This document shows positions 1 through 5,049 of a stretch of DNA of 5,049 nt, piece after piece (the stretch's first letter is position 1; every line of letters begins with the position of its first letter). The stretch is from Anaerolineae bacterium (lineage in GTDB: Bacteria > Chloroflexota > Anaerolineae > 4572-78 > NAK82). Location: assembly GCA_030598425.1 (NCBI GenBank), contig JAUVPY010000253.1:1-5049 (forward strand), given 5' to 3'. A model generated the notes under the pieces. It made no database searches, was not told the DNA's origin, and saw only the letters and a program-made list of their open reading frames with translations. A program made the position numbers and the translations under genes.

Positions 1-22
1 ACGGAAAGCGTTATGCGTGTTG

Positions 23-1921
23 CTAACTCTGTAATTCGGATGCGCCGGATGCGCCGGTCGGGCTCATCCTTACGTAAGTCGAGCCAGCCAGACCGTAGTC
101 GTACGGTTCGCCAACGACCACGATGGGCTGGGCGTAGCTTTTCTCCGGGACCGGCGACGGAATCTGCCATTCCGGTGACCGTGACCTCCATGGATTTGCT
201 ACTGCGACCTCGCCTTTGCGCGCGCTCCGCACCAGGTTGTAGACCATAATCAGCACCGATATTCCGATCACAAATCCAGCGACCGTGATGAGAACCTGAC
301 CGGTATCAATGCCCAGAGCCGGGTCGTAGTCGACAATACGTCGCCGCATTCCCAGCAACCCAATTCGCATCTGGGCCAGGCTTTGTACCCAGAAACCGGG
401 GACCATCAGCCAGAAGTGTACCTTGCCGAGTCTTTCGTTGTACATGCGTCCCGTCGCTTTAGGGTACCAATAGTACAATGCGGCGAAGAAGGGGAAGACA
501 AATCCGCCGAACATAGTGGCGTGGAAGTGGCCCACAATCCAGTAAGTGTCGTGCAGGAACATATCGGTGGGCACGGTGCCGTTGGGCGGGCCGCTTAGAC
601 CGCCGATCAGGAAGACGGAAATGGCACCCAGCACGAAGAGCATAGGGGTGGGGAAGGTCAGTTTTCCCTGCCACAAGGTGCCCATCCAACTGAAGAACTT
701 GACTCCTGTGGGCACAGCCACGAGCAATGTTGCGAACATAAATGGCACCCGGAGGGAGTCCTCCACTCCGGCGACGAACATGTGATGTGCCCAAACCAAG
801 AAACCGACCAAAGCAATGGCCATACTGGACATAGCAATCCACTTGTAGCCGAAGAGCGGCTTGCGAGCGAAGACTGGCAGCAACTCGCTGATGATGCCCA
901 GGCCGGGCAGGATGAAGACGTACACTGCCGGATGTGAATAGAACCAGAAGAGGTGCTGGAACAGGATCGGATTGCCTGGGGGTGAGCCCAGTAGCATAGC
1001 CCTCGGGGACTGGGTCGGGTCAAAGAACCCCATACCCAGCAAGCGTTCGACCACCACCATCAAGAATGATAAGCCGATGAGCTGAGTGGCTGTCAGGGCG
1101 ATGACACTGGTTGCCAGGACGGCCCAGCAGAAGATCGGCATTCGAAACAGGCCCATCCCCGGCGAGCGCAGGCGCAGAATAGTGGCAATCAAGTTGAGCG
1201 AGCCCAGGATGGATGAAAGACCGATGAAATAGACACCCAGGAAGAAGAGCTGCACGCCCAGCGGCCCGGTAGCGCTCAAAGGCGGGTAGCCGGTCCAGCC
1301 GGTGTTCCAGCCTTCGACGATCATGCCGCTTACGACCAGCAGCGCACCGGGAACGTTGATCCAATAGGCGAAGGTATTCAGGCGAGGAAACACCATATCT
1401 GAAGCCCCGATCATGAGGGGCACCAGATAGTTGGCCATGCCAGCTACTCCCAGCAGGATAGAGGCGATCATGATGATACCGTGAGCGCCGATGAACGTGT
1501 TGAAGGTGTCAGGGTCAAGGAATTGTAGACCTGGCTGGGCCAACTCGACTCGGAAGATGAGGGCTAGCGTACCAGCGAATAACAGCAAGAGGATACCTGT
1601 GACGGTGTACTGGACGCCGATCACTTTGTGGCTGTAGTCTACGCTGAGATAGCGGGTCCACGCTGGCTTGTCCTCAGGCGGACCGTGGTGCATTGGAGTT
1701 TCTTCCCCTTTGGCCCATTTGAACCAGTCCTTGACGGTGCCGGCGGCGATCATAAAGAATACGACTCCGACGATAGCGCCAATCACGATAACCGGTTCAG
1801 CTTCCCAGGCCGGCTTGCCCTGGAGGGCCCGGATGACCATCACCAGCGCCATGCCCAGGACGGTGCCGATGATTTGACCGATGAGCCCTCTGGTAAGCCC
1901 TAGCGAGAAAACTGTTCTCAT
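23..1921 (-). CDS. coxA: Cytochrome c oxidase subunit I, A2 (YS) type haem-copper oxidase
   Basis: This is the catalytic membrane subunit of a haem-copper oxygen reductase. It reduces O2 to water at the haem a3/CuB centre and pumps protons. In the 632-residue product the ligands are visible: H147 (low-spin haem, GAHGIIMI), H330 with its cross-linking Y334 (YSHPAVY), H379-H380 (WAHHMF), and H465 and H467 (GHFHATMFGG). K-channel T405 and K408 (VPTGVKFF) and D-channel D175 are present. The helix VI glutamate of A1 enzymes is missing; A331 and the Y328-S329 pair mark the A2 type. Two extra hydrophobic segments (about 8-30 and 42-62) precede canonical helix I, and a 65-residue hydrophilic tail follows helix XII. 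I chose the ATG at 1921 because AAGGAGG lies 6 nt upstream. A longer TTG start at 1963 would overlap subunit II and has no comparable site. The gene starts 13 nt after the subunit II stop, so the two are surely co-transcribed. It ends with TAG at 25-23. The family assignment is certain; the subtype comes from motifs. Confidence 0.98.
   Translation of the reverse strand: MRTVFSLGLTRGLIGQIIGTVLGMALVMVIRALQGKPAWEAEPVIVIGAIVGVVFFMIAAGTVKDWFKWAKGEETPMHHGPPEDKPAWTRYLSVDYSHKVIGVQYTVTGILLLLFAGTLALIFRVELAQPGLQFLDPDTFNTFIGAHGIIMIASILLGVAGMANYLVPLMIGASDMVFPRLNTFAYWINVPGALLVVSGMIVEGWNTGWTGYPPLSATGPLGVQLFFLGVYFIGLSSILGSLNLIATILRLRSPGMGLFRMPIFCWAVLATSVIALTATQLIGLSFLMVVVERLLGMGFFDPTQSPRAMLLGSPPGNPILFQHLFWFYSHPAVYVFILPGLGIISELLPVFARKPLFGYKWIAMSSMAIALVGFLVWAHHMFVAGVEDSLRVPFMFATLLVAVPTGVKFFSWMGTLWQGKLTFPTPMLFVLGAISVFLIGGLSGPPNGTVPTDMFLHDTYWIVGHFHATMFGGFVFPFFAALYYWYPKATGRMYNERLGKVHFWLMVPGFWVQSLAQMRIGLLGMRRRIVDYDPALGIDTGQVLITVAGFVIGISVLIMVYNLVRSARKGEVAVANPWRSRSPEWQIPSPVPEKSYAQPIVVVGEPYDYGLAGSTYVRMSPTGASGASELQS
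37..54. repeat. Two tandem 9-bp units encoding Gly-Ala-Ser repeats in the coxA tail
   Basis: CGGATGCGC occurs twice back to back, with a third partial unit following. In coxA this encodes GASGAS (residues 623-628) near the C-terminus, in a region without catalytic residues. It is probably a small in-frame duplication. Confidence 0.6.
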
Positions 1922-1927
1922 ACTATT

Positions 1928-1934
1928 CCTCCTT
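1928..1934 (-). promoter_or_regulatory. Shine-Dalgarno site deciding the coxA start
   Basis: On the minus strand AAGGAGG is followed by a 6-nt spacer (AATAGT) and ATG at 1921. It directly abuts the TAG stop of subunit II (1937-1935), which suggests tight translational coupling. It is the reason for preferring 1921 to the upstream TTG at 1963. Confidence 0.9.
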
Positions 1935-3365
1935 CTACTCTCCCAAGCTCTTGATGTATTCAATCAGAGCGTCGATATCTTCCTCAGACAGCGTGTCCTG
2001 GTAGGTGGCCGGCATTACGTTCGGAAAGCCTTCGGTGATTTGACTCGCCGGATCGAGGATAGATTTCGTTATATAGGCGTCATCTACCGGGACGTTGGTG
2101 CCATCCTCCAGCGCTTCCTCTGAGCCGTAGAGCCCCAACCAGGTCGGTCCCACCAGTTGGCTGCCATCGGTGGAGTGACAGCCGATGCAGCCTTGCAGTT
2201 GCGCAATTTCAGCGCCTAATTCTGCGCCAGAGAGTTCTGACGGGGCCAGTTGTCCTGCGACCCAGGCTTCAAAGTCAGCCGGCTCCATAACGTTCACTTC
2301 CGCAAGCATGTAGGCGTGGCCGGTGCCGCACAACTCCGCGCAGCGTATCTTGTACTGTCCCACGTGCGTTGGCGTGACCCGCAGAGAATGTACCTGGCCT
2401 GGCACCGCGTCCTGTTTCACGCGGAACTCCACCACCCAGAAGTTATGGATTACGTCCTCAGAAGTGATGTTGAAGACAGCCTGGCGGCCTAGCGGCAGGT
2501 TCAAATCCGCAGACGTGATATCGTACTCCGGGTAATCAAAGCGCCACGAGAATTGAGCGGCTGTGACGTCGACAGCAAGCTCATCGGGTTCGGCAGCGGT
2601 GACCACGCCCAAGACCCGGGCACCCAAAAAAGAGAAGAACAGCACCGTCGCCAGGGGGGCGATGGTCCAGACGATCTCCAGTTTCGTGTTACCGAGGAGG
2701 TGAGCGCCGTCTCCCTCTTCGCCAGGCTTGCGTCGGAAGGCCACAATGCTGTAGAGCATGAATACCACGATGAGGGCGAATAAGAAAGCAATGACTATGA
2801 TGTGCAGTCCGAATAGATTATCTATGGGTATACCTTCTTCGCTGGCTAGCATTGGCAGCAATTGGATGCGGTTTAGCCCAAAGATCACCAATAGCGTGAC
2901 AATGGCAACCAGCACGGCTACAATGATGAAATGTTTCATACTCTCTCTCCTTGGTCGTGTCTGGTGGTCGTCGGTTGTGGATTCAACCGGTTGGGGCTCA
3001 AAGTCCTCCCGTCCCTCCGTATCAAACTGAATGGCCGTTGCCTGGATGGCCGTCATCAAGTCGTCAAGGCTGGCCTGATCCACCTGCTCTCGGTGGTATA
3101 CCTGCATTGAGCCGTCAGTGGGGCTGATGCGAATGATGGAAGGGGAAATTTCTTCTAACAGGCGGAAGGCATTATCACGGACAATCTCCGGCCTGGAGAT
3201 AATCAGCAAGACATCGGGGTGAAGGGCTTGCGCGTGGCCATAAGCCTCTTCCAGGTCGTGGCAGACGCCAACGACCTCAACGTCCGCTTGTTGCCTTAAA
3301 GCAGACCCGATTCCCTGGTCGAACAGTGAGTATTGCGACACAATGAGTATGCGCTTGTGGCCCAC
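1935..3365 (-). CDS. coxB: Cytochrome c oxidase subunit II with C-terminal cytochrome c and N-terminal degenerate receiver domain (caa3 type)
   Basis: The 476-codon frame starts at GTG 3365. Residues 4-114 resemble a NarL-type receiver without its phosphorylation site, and 115-142 form a polar linker. Hydrophobic segments follow at about 144-163, 184-210 and 230-253. Next comes the CuA cupredoxin domain with QFSW (W274) and ligands H307, C342, E344 (backbone carbonyl), C346, H350 and M353. The C-terminus is a class I cytochrome c with CIGCH at 393-397 and likely axial Met M451. It accepts electrons through haem c and passes them via CuA to subunit I. Three membrane segments place the N-terminus in the cytoplasm and the CuA and haem domains outside, so an uncleaved cytoplasmic receiver domain is topologically possible. 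ATG 2939 (M143) is a strong alternative start with AAGGAG 7 nt upstream and would give a normal 334-residue subunit II. The oxidase part is certain; whether the fusion is translated as one protein is open. Confidence 0.93.
   Translation of the reverse strand: MGHKRILIVSQYSLFDQGIGSALRQQADVEVVGVCHDLEEAYGHAQALHPDVLLIISRPEIVRDNAFRLLEEISPSIIRISPTDGSMQVYHREQVDQASLDDLMTAIQATAIQFDTEGREDFEPQPVESTTDDHQTRPRRESMKHFIIVAVLVAIVTLLVIFGLNRIQLLPMLASEEGIPIDNLFGLHIIVIAFLFALIVVFMLYSIVAFRRKPGEEGDGAHLLGNTKLEIVWTIAPLATVLFFSFLGARVLGVVTAAEPDELAVDVTAAQFSWRFDYPEYDITSADLNLPLGRQAVFNITSEDVIHNFWVVEFRVKQDAVPGQVHSLRVTPTHVGQYKIRCAELCGTGHAYMLAEVNVMEPADFEAWVAGQLAPSELSGAELGAEIAQLQGCIGCHSTDGSQLVGPTWLGLYGSEEALEDGTNVPVDDAYITKSILDPASQITEGFPNVMPATYQDTLSEEDIDALIEYIKSLGE
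2947..2952 (-). promoter_or_regulatory. Internal Shine-Dalgarno site for a subunit II start at ATG 2939
   Basis: AAGGAG with a 7-nt spacer (AGAGAGT) precedes ATG 2939-2937, the codon that opens the hydrophobic leader of subunit II (MKHFIIVAV). The site falls inside the long open frame, where it is written as the rare-type arginine codons AGG-AGA. Its strength argues that ribosomes can start here, giving a conventional 334-residue subunit II without the receiver domain. Confidence 0.8.
3024..3356 (-). other. Pseudo-receiver domain at the N-terminus of the subunit II frame
   Basis: This segment encodes residues 4-114 of the long subunit II frame. Aligned without gaps to the neighbouring response regulator, residues 7-55 match at 20 of 49 positions by my count, including LIV, LF.QG and PDV.L. 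The functional residues are lost. The acidic pocket D10-N11 of the regulator is S10-Q11 here, and phosphoacceptor D56 is I56. S81 may stand for the switch Thr, and the conserved lysine after beta-5 seems replaced near Y90-H91. The domain is also shorter between alpha-3 and beta-5. It is therefore unlikely to be phosphorylated and would act, if at all, as a binding module. It could also be a separate small protein whose stop codon has been lost, because a TGA lies one base out of frame at 3024-3022, exactly where the domain ends. Confidence 0.75.
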
Positions 3366-3372
3366 AGATCGT

Positions 3373-3378
3373 TCCCTT
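3373..3378 (-). promoter_or_regulatory. Shine-Dalgarno site for the GTG start of the receiver-like frame
   Basis: AAGGGA lies 7 nt before GTG 3365 on the minus strand (spacer ACGATCT). It supports real translation initiation of the pseudo-receiver segment, so that segment is not just an upstream open stretch. Confidence 0.65.
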
Positions 3379-3397
3379 CAATCAGGTGCAATTAAGA

Positions 3398-3423
3398 TGA
3401 GGACATCACAAAGCAAATCCTCA
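3398..3423 (-). other. Weak stem in the predicted leader of the oxidase mRNA
   Basis: TGAGGA and TCCTCA (plus-strand 3398-3403 and 3418-3423) are complementary across a 14-nt loop, within the roughly 70-nt leader between the predicted start site and GTG 3365. The long loop makes it weak, and no known riboswitch class is recognised. Confidence 0.25.
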
Positions 3424-3436
3424 CTTTCGCCCCTTT

Positions 3437-3464
3437 ATAGATATATTGTACCGTCTATATCTAT
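3437..3464. repeat. Perfect 9-bp inverted repeat over the oxidase promoter, candidate operator
   Basis: The left arm ATAGATATA (3437-3445) and right arm TATATCTAT (3456-3464) are exact reverse complements separated by 10 bp. Arm centres are 19 bp apart, close to two helical turns, as expected for a dimeric DNA-binding protein. The repeat covers the predicted -10 element, most of the spacer and the expected start site, so a bound protein would most simply repress. Low sequence complexity (AT-rich) makes a chance origin possible. Confidence 0.5.
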
Positions 3465-3472
3465 TTTGTCTA
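3445..3472 (-). promoter_or_regulatory. Predicted sigma70-type promoter of the oxidase operon
   Basis: The minus strand reads TAGACA (3472-3467), a 16-bp spacer, then TACAAT (3450-3445). Each hexamer matches the TTGACA/TATAAT consensus at five of six positions. Transcription would begin near 3438, giving a leader of about 70 nt before GTG 3365. It sits in an AT-rich patch that contrasts with the coding DNA on both sides. This is a prediction from sequence alone. Confidence 0.6.
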
Positions 3473-3485
3473 TCCTTAGATAGGC
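3468..3485. repeat. Short inverted repeat at the -35 region
   Basis: CTATC (3470-3474) and GATAG (3479-3483) flank a 4-bp CTTA centre. On the plus strand the stem extends by a T-G wobble and a G-C pair. It overlaps the predicted -35 hexamer. The hexamer GTCTAT also occurs twice, at 3453 and 3468, 15 bp apart, linking this site to the adjacent 9-bp inverted repeat. It is short and could be accidental. Confidence 0.3.
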
Positions 3486-3515
3486 GATTTCGTGGATGAT
3501 TTCCTTGTGGGCGGA

Positions 3516-3555
3516 GGGTGAAGTAGGAATGAGATTATTCACCCGAATGGGTGAG
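3516..3555. promoter_or_regulatory. Three alternating GGGTGA-type heptamers upstream of the oxidase promoter
   Basis: GGGTGAA (3516-3522), its exact complement TTCACCC (3538-3544) and GGGTGAG (3549-3555) lie within 40 bp. The inner pair forms TCACCC-GAAT-GGGTGA and the outer pair GGGTGAA-N15-TTCACCC. Relative to a start near 3438 they sit at about -78 to -117, a usual place for activator binding. Alternatively, in RNA reading out of the regulator gene the middle copy could pair with either neighbour, forming mutually exclusive hairpins. No run of U follows, so a simple terminator is less likely. The binding protein is unknown; the adjacent LuxR-type regulator is a candidate. Confidence 0.5.
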
Positions 3556-3586
3556 ATTTGGGGAAACGGTGGGTTCTAAGGCTTCA

Positions 3587-4240
3587 TCAAGGGGACCAGG
3601 GGGTAGGGCTGAGTCGGCGGGCGTAGGCGGCTACTTCACTTCGACTATGCAACTCCAACTTTTCGAGGATGTTGCGCACGTGGGTCTTGACCGTGTTCTC
3701 CGTGATCGTCAGCGTTTCGGCGATTTGCCGGTTGCTGGCACCCTGAGCTAATAATTGGAATACGTCTTGCTCTCGGGATGTCAGAGGTAGCTCGGACAGG
3801 GGGGCAGGGATTCCACCGCTCTGCAATACCTGGAGCAAGCGGAGGGTCATGATAGGAGAGAGCATTGCTTCGCCAGCGTGCACCCGCTGAATGGCGTCCA
3901 ACAACTCGCCAGCGTCTGCATTCTTTAGTAAGTACCCCCGCGCTCCAGCCTGGATCGCGGCAAACAGATTTTCTTCCTCTTCCGAGACCGTCAACATCAA
4001 GACGCGGGCCTGGGGGTTCGCCTCCGTTAAGCGACGGGTGGCTTCCACACCGCCTATGCCCGGCATCTTGACGTCCATCAATACCACATCAGGATCTAGT
4101 TCTGGGACCATATGCAAGGCTTCCTCGCCGCTGGACGCCTCGCCGATCACCTCATATCCGGGCTCGCTCTGCAATAGACTGACCAATCCCTGCCGGAACA
4201 GGGTGTGGTTATCCACGATCAGCAGACGAATGGATGTCAC
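3587..4240 (-). CDS. NarL/FixJ-family two-component response regulator, LuxR-type DNA binding
   Basis: This 217-residue regulator has the usual length for the family. Residues 4-120 form a receiver domain with acidic pocket D10, phosphoacceptor D56 (VVLMD), switch T84 and K106 (GYLLK). Residues 153-209 form a LuxR/GerE helix-turn-helix (LTSREQDV, then SNRQIAETL and the recognition helix ENTVKTHVRNIL). Phosphorylation by the upstream kinase would be expected to promote dimerisation and DNA binding. The start is GTG at 4240, four bases after the kinase stop, with an AGGTGAGG-like site inside the kinase's last codons, so translation is probably coupled. A 221-bp gap separates it from the oxidase operon on the same strand, making that promoter a plausible target. 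The signal and the regulon cannot be read from the sequence. The last residues (PTPWSP) are variable. Confidence 0.97.
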   Translation of the reverse strand: MTSIRLLIVDNHTLFRQGLVSLLQSEPGYEVIGEASSGEEALHMVPELDPDVVLMDVKMPGIGGVEATRRLTEANPQARVLMLTVSEEEENLFAAIQAGARGYLLKNADAGELLDAIQRVHAGEAMLSPIMTLRLLQVLQSGGIPAPLSELPLTSREQDVFQLLAQGASNRQIAETLTITENTVKTHVRNILEKLELHSRSEVAAYARRLSPTPWSP

Positions 4241-4241
4241 T

Positions 4242-4250
4242 TCCTCACCT
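4242..4250 (-). promoter_or_regulatory. Ribosome binding site of the response regulator inside the kinase 3' end
   Basis: The minus strand reads AGGTGAGGA just before GTG 4240, spanning the kinase TGA stop (4247-4245). Either AGGTG or GAGG could pair with 16S rRNA. The arrangement implies coupled translation of kinase and regulator. Confidence 0.6.
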
Positions 4251-5049
4251 GCCTTCGTACGTGGTGCCCACAGCGAACGGGTCGACAGTGTTTGGAGCGC
4301 CTAGTGTCACTCGCAGCCGGGTTCCCTGGCTTGGCACACTGTTCAAAGACAGTTGGCCGCCCATTGCTTCAGCCCGTTCCTGCATAATGCGCAGCCCGAA
4401 ATGTCCGGAGGTATCGGATAGGGGGACATCTTGAGGAAAGCCTCCCCACCTAATCCCTGCTCCGTCGTCTTCTATCTCCAAGACGGTGGCTTCCGGTCCG
4501 ACACGCAATCGTACCCAAGCCTGCTGGGCTTGCGAGTGTTTGTGCACATTGACCAGCGCCTCCTGGACGATGCGAAACAGGTGGACTTCGTCCTGGGGGG
4601 ATAGCTTGGGTTCGCCTTTCATATCCAAGGAAACGTCCAGACCCGTGCGATCACTGAATTCCAGCACGTATTGATGCAGACGTTCGCTCAATTCTTTCCC
4701 ATCCTCGGGGAACCAGCGCAGATCCTGGATGGTCTGACGAACCTCGGCATAGAGGTCTCGCACACCCTCTCGCAGTTCGGCCAATGATTCTCGGGCTGTC
4801 TCCCACTGCTCGCGCGCCAACAGGCGCTCCGCCTGCTGCATCTTGAAGTTGAGGAACCCGAGACCCTGGGCTAAACCGTCGTGGAACTCACGGGCCAGGC
4901 GGTTGCGCTCTTCCAGAACAGCTTGACCCTCAAGTTTGGCGTACAGTTGGCTGTTGCGGATAATCAAAGCCATCATGCCGGCAGCTACTTGCAAGAAGGC
5001 CTGTTGGGACGCGGTAAAAGAATGTTGGCTGGCCAGCACTAGGACTCCC
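4245..5049 (-). CDS. Sensor histidine kinase, GAF-HisKA_3-HATPase, NarX/DegS-like, 5' end outside the window
   Basis: This is the C-terminal portion (about 268 codons) of a two-component kinase. The frame is open to the right edge. Residues read before the GTG at 5039 (GVLVLAS...) look like the last strand and helix of a GAF domain, so that GTG is internal and the true start lies beyond 5049. Counting from the codon at 5039, the dimerisation and phosphoacceptor region holds ERNRLAREFHDGLAQ with phospho-accepting H53. The catalytic domain has the N box (RIVQEALVNVHKH, N164), the G1 box (EDDGAG, D191-D192) and the G2 box (GHFGLRIMQERA). No membrane segment is visible in this part, so the kinase may be soluble or anchored further upstream. 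It should phosphorylate D56 of the regulator directly downstream, four bases away. A ligand for the GAF domain cannot be inferred, because most of that domain is missing from the window. Confidence 0.96.
   Translation of the reverse strand, partial: GVLVLASQHSFTASQQAFLQVAAGMMALIIRNSQLYAKLEGQAVLEERNRLAREFHDGLAQGLGFLNFKMQQAERLLAREQWETARESLAELREGVRDLYAEVRQTIQDLRWFPEDGKELSERLHQYVLEFSDRTGLDVSLDMKGEPKLSPQDEVHLFRIVQEALVNVHKHSQAQQAWVRLRVGPEATVLEIEDDGAGIRWGGFPQDVPLSDTSGHFGLRIMQERAEAMGGQLSLNSVPSQGTRLRVTLGAPNTVDPFAVGTTYEGR

Noticed and set aside
1..22. A further oxidase gene starting left of coxA
   Set aside because: Only 22 bases remain after the coxA stop. They show no ribosome binding site or start codon in a convincing place, so nothing can be called although subunit III is expected nearby.
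459..1364. Minus-strand frames at 459-842, 658-1023 and 1020-1364
   Set aside because: They are out of frame with coxA, which carries every catalytic motif continuously through the region, so no frameshift or second gene is needed.
1922..1963. Longer coxA start at TTG 1963
   Set aside because: It would overlap the end of subunit II and add a non-hydrophobic 14-residue stretch that is only the other-frame reading of subunit II. ATG 1921 has a near-perfect ribosome binding site.
3538..3555. TCACCC-GAAT-GGGTGA hairpin as an intrinsic terminator for the regulator gene
   Set aside because: The stem is only 6 bp and is not followed by a run of U on the minus strand (AATAATCTCATT follows). Together with the third heptamer copy, a regulatory site is at least as likely.
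13..4674. Many plus-strand open frames of 60-137 codons (for example 546-785, 1881-2123, 3891-4304)
   Set aside because: They lie opposite convincingly identified minus-strand genes, their translations are arginine, serine and proline rich with no recognisable domain, and they overlap each other. They are shadows of the real coding frames.
5037..5039. GTG 5039 as the kinase start
   Set aside because: The frame stays open to the window edge and the upstream codons continue a GAF-like strand, so the gene is truncated by the window and does not start here.
1..5049. tRNA, rRNA, CRISPR array or insertion sequence
   Set aside because: I saw no cloverleaf-like sequence, rRNA segments, regularly spaced repeats or transposase-like protein. 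The window is almost fully used by the four genes.

Overview
All well-supported genes in this window lie on the minus strand, so reading from right to left gives the order of transcription. The content suggests a deep-branching, probably Gram-negative-like or monoderm aerobe. A Chloroflexota (Anaerolineae or Caldilineae-like) source is my best guess. It rests on the architecture (a cytochrome c-fused subunit II, a YS-type A2 subunit I with extra N-terminal helices, and NarL-type two-component genes alongside) and not on any database match.

Layout by transcription order. At 5049-4245 is the 3' part of a GAF / HisKA_3 / HATPase sensor histidine kinase, cut by the window edge. Four bases later, at 4240-3587, is its NarL/LuxR-type response regulator partner. 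A 221-bp non-coding gap (3586-3366) follows and holds the control region for the oxidase genes. It contains three copies of a GGGTGA-type heptamer in alternating orientation, a good sigma70-like promoter (TAGACA-16-TACAAT), a perfect 9-bp inverted repeat laid over the promoter's -10 and spacer, and a weak stem in the leader. At 3365-1935 is a long subunit II gene. It encodes cytochrome c oxidase subunit II (CuA domain) with a C-terminal class I cytochrome c, and it is preceded in the same open frame by about 140 residues of a degenerate response-regulator receiver domain. At 1921-23 is subunit I, with all haem and CuB ligands present. Subunit III and other oxidase genes presumably lie beyond the left edge.

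Functionally, the oxidase is a caa3-type terminal oxidase. Electrons enter through the fused cytochrome c, pass through CuA in subunit II and reach the haem/CuB centre in subunit I, where oxygen is reduced and protons are pumped. The neighbouring kinase and regulator are natural candidates for controlling this operon, but that is inferred from position only.

The most unusual item is the pseudo-receiver joined to subunit II. It aligns without gaps, at identical residue numbering, to the first half of the adjacent regulator's receiver, but it lacks the phosphorylation aspartate. Both the long GTG start (3365) and an internal ATG (2939) have good Shine-Dalgarno sequences, so the locus could make a fusion, a plain subunit II, or both.
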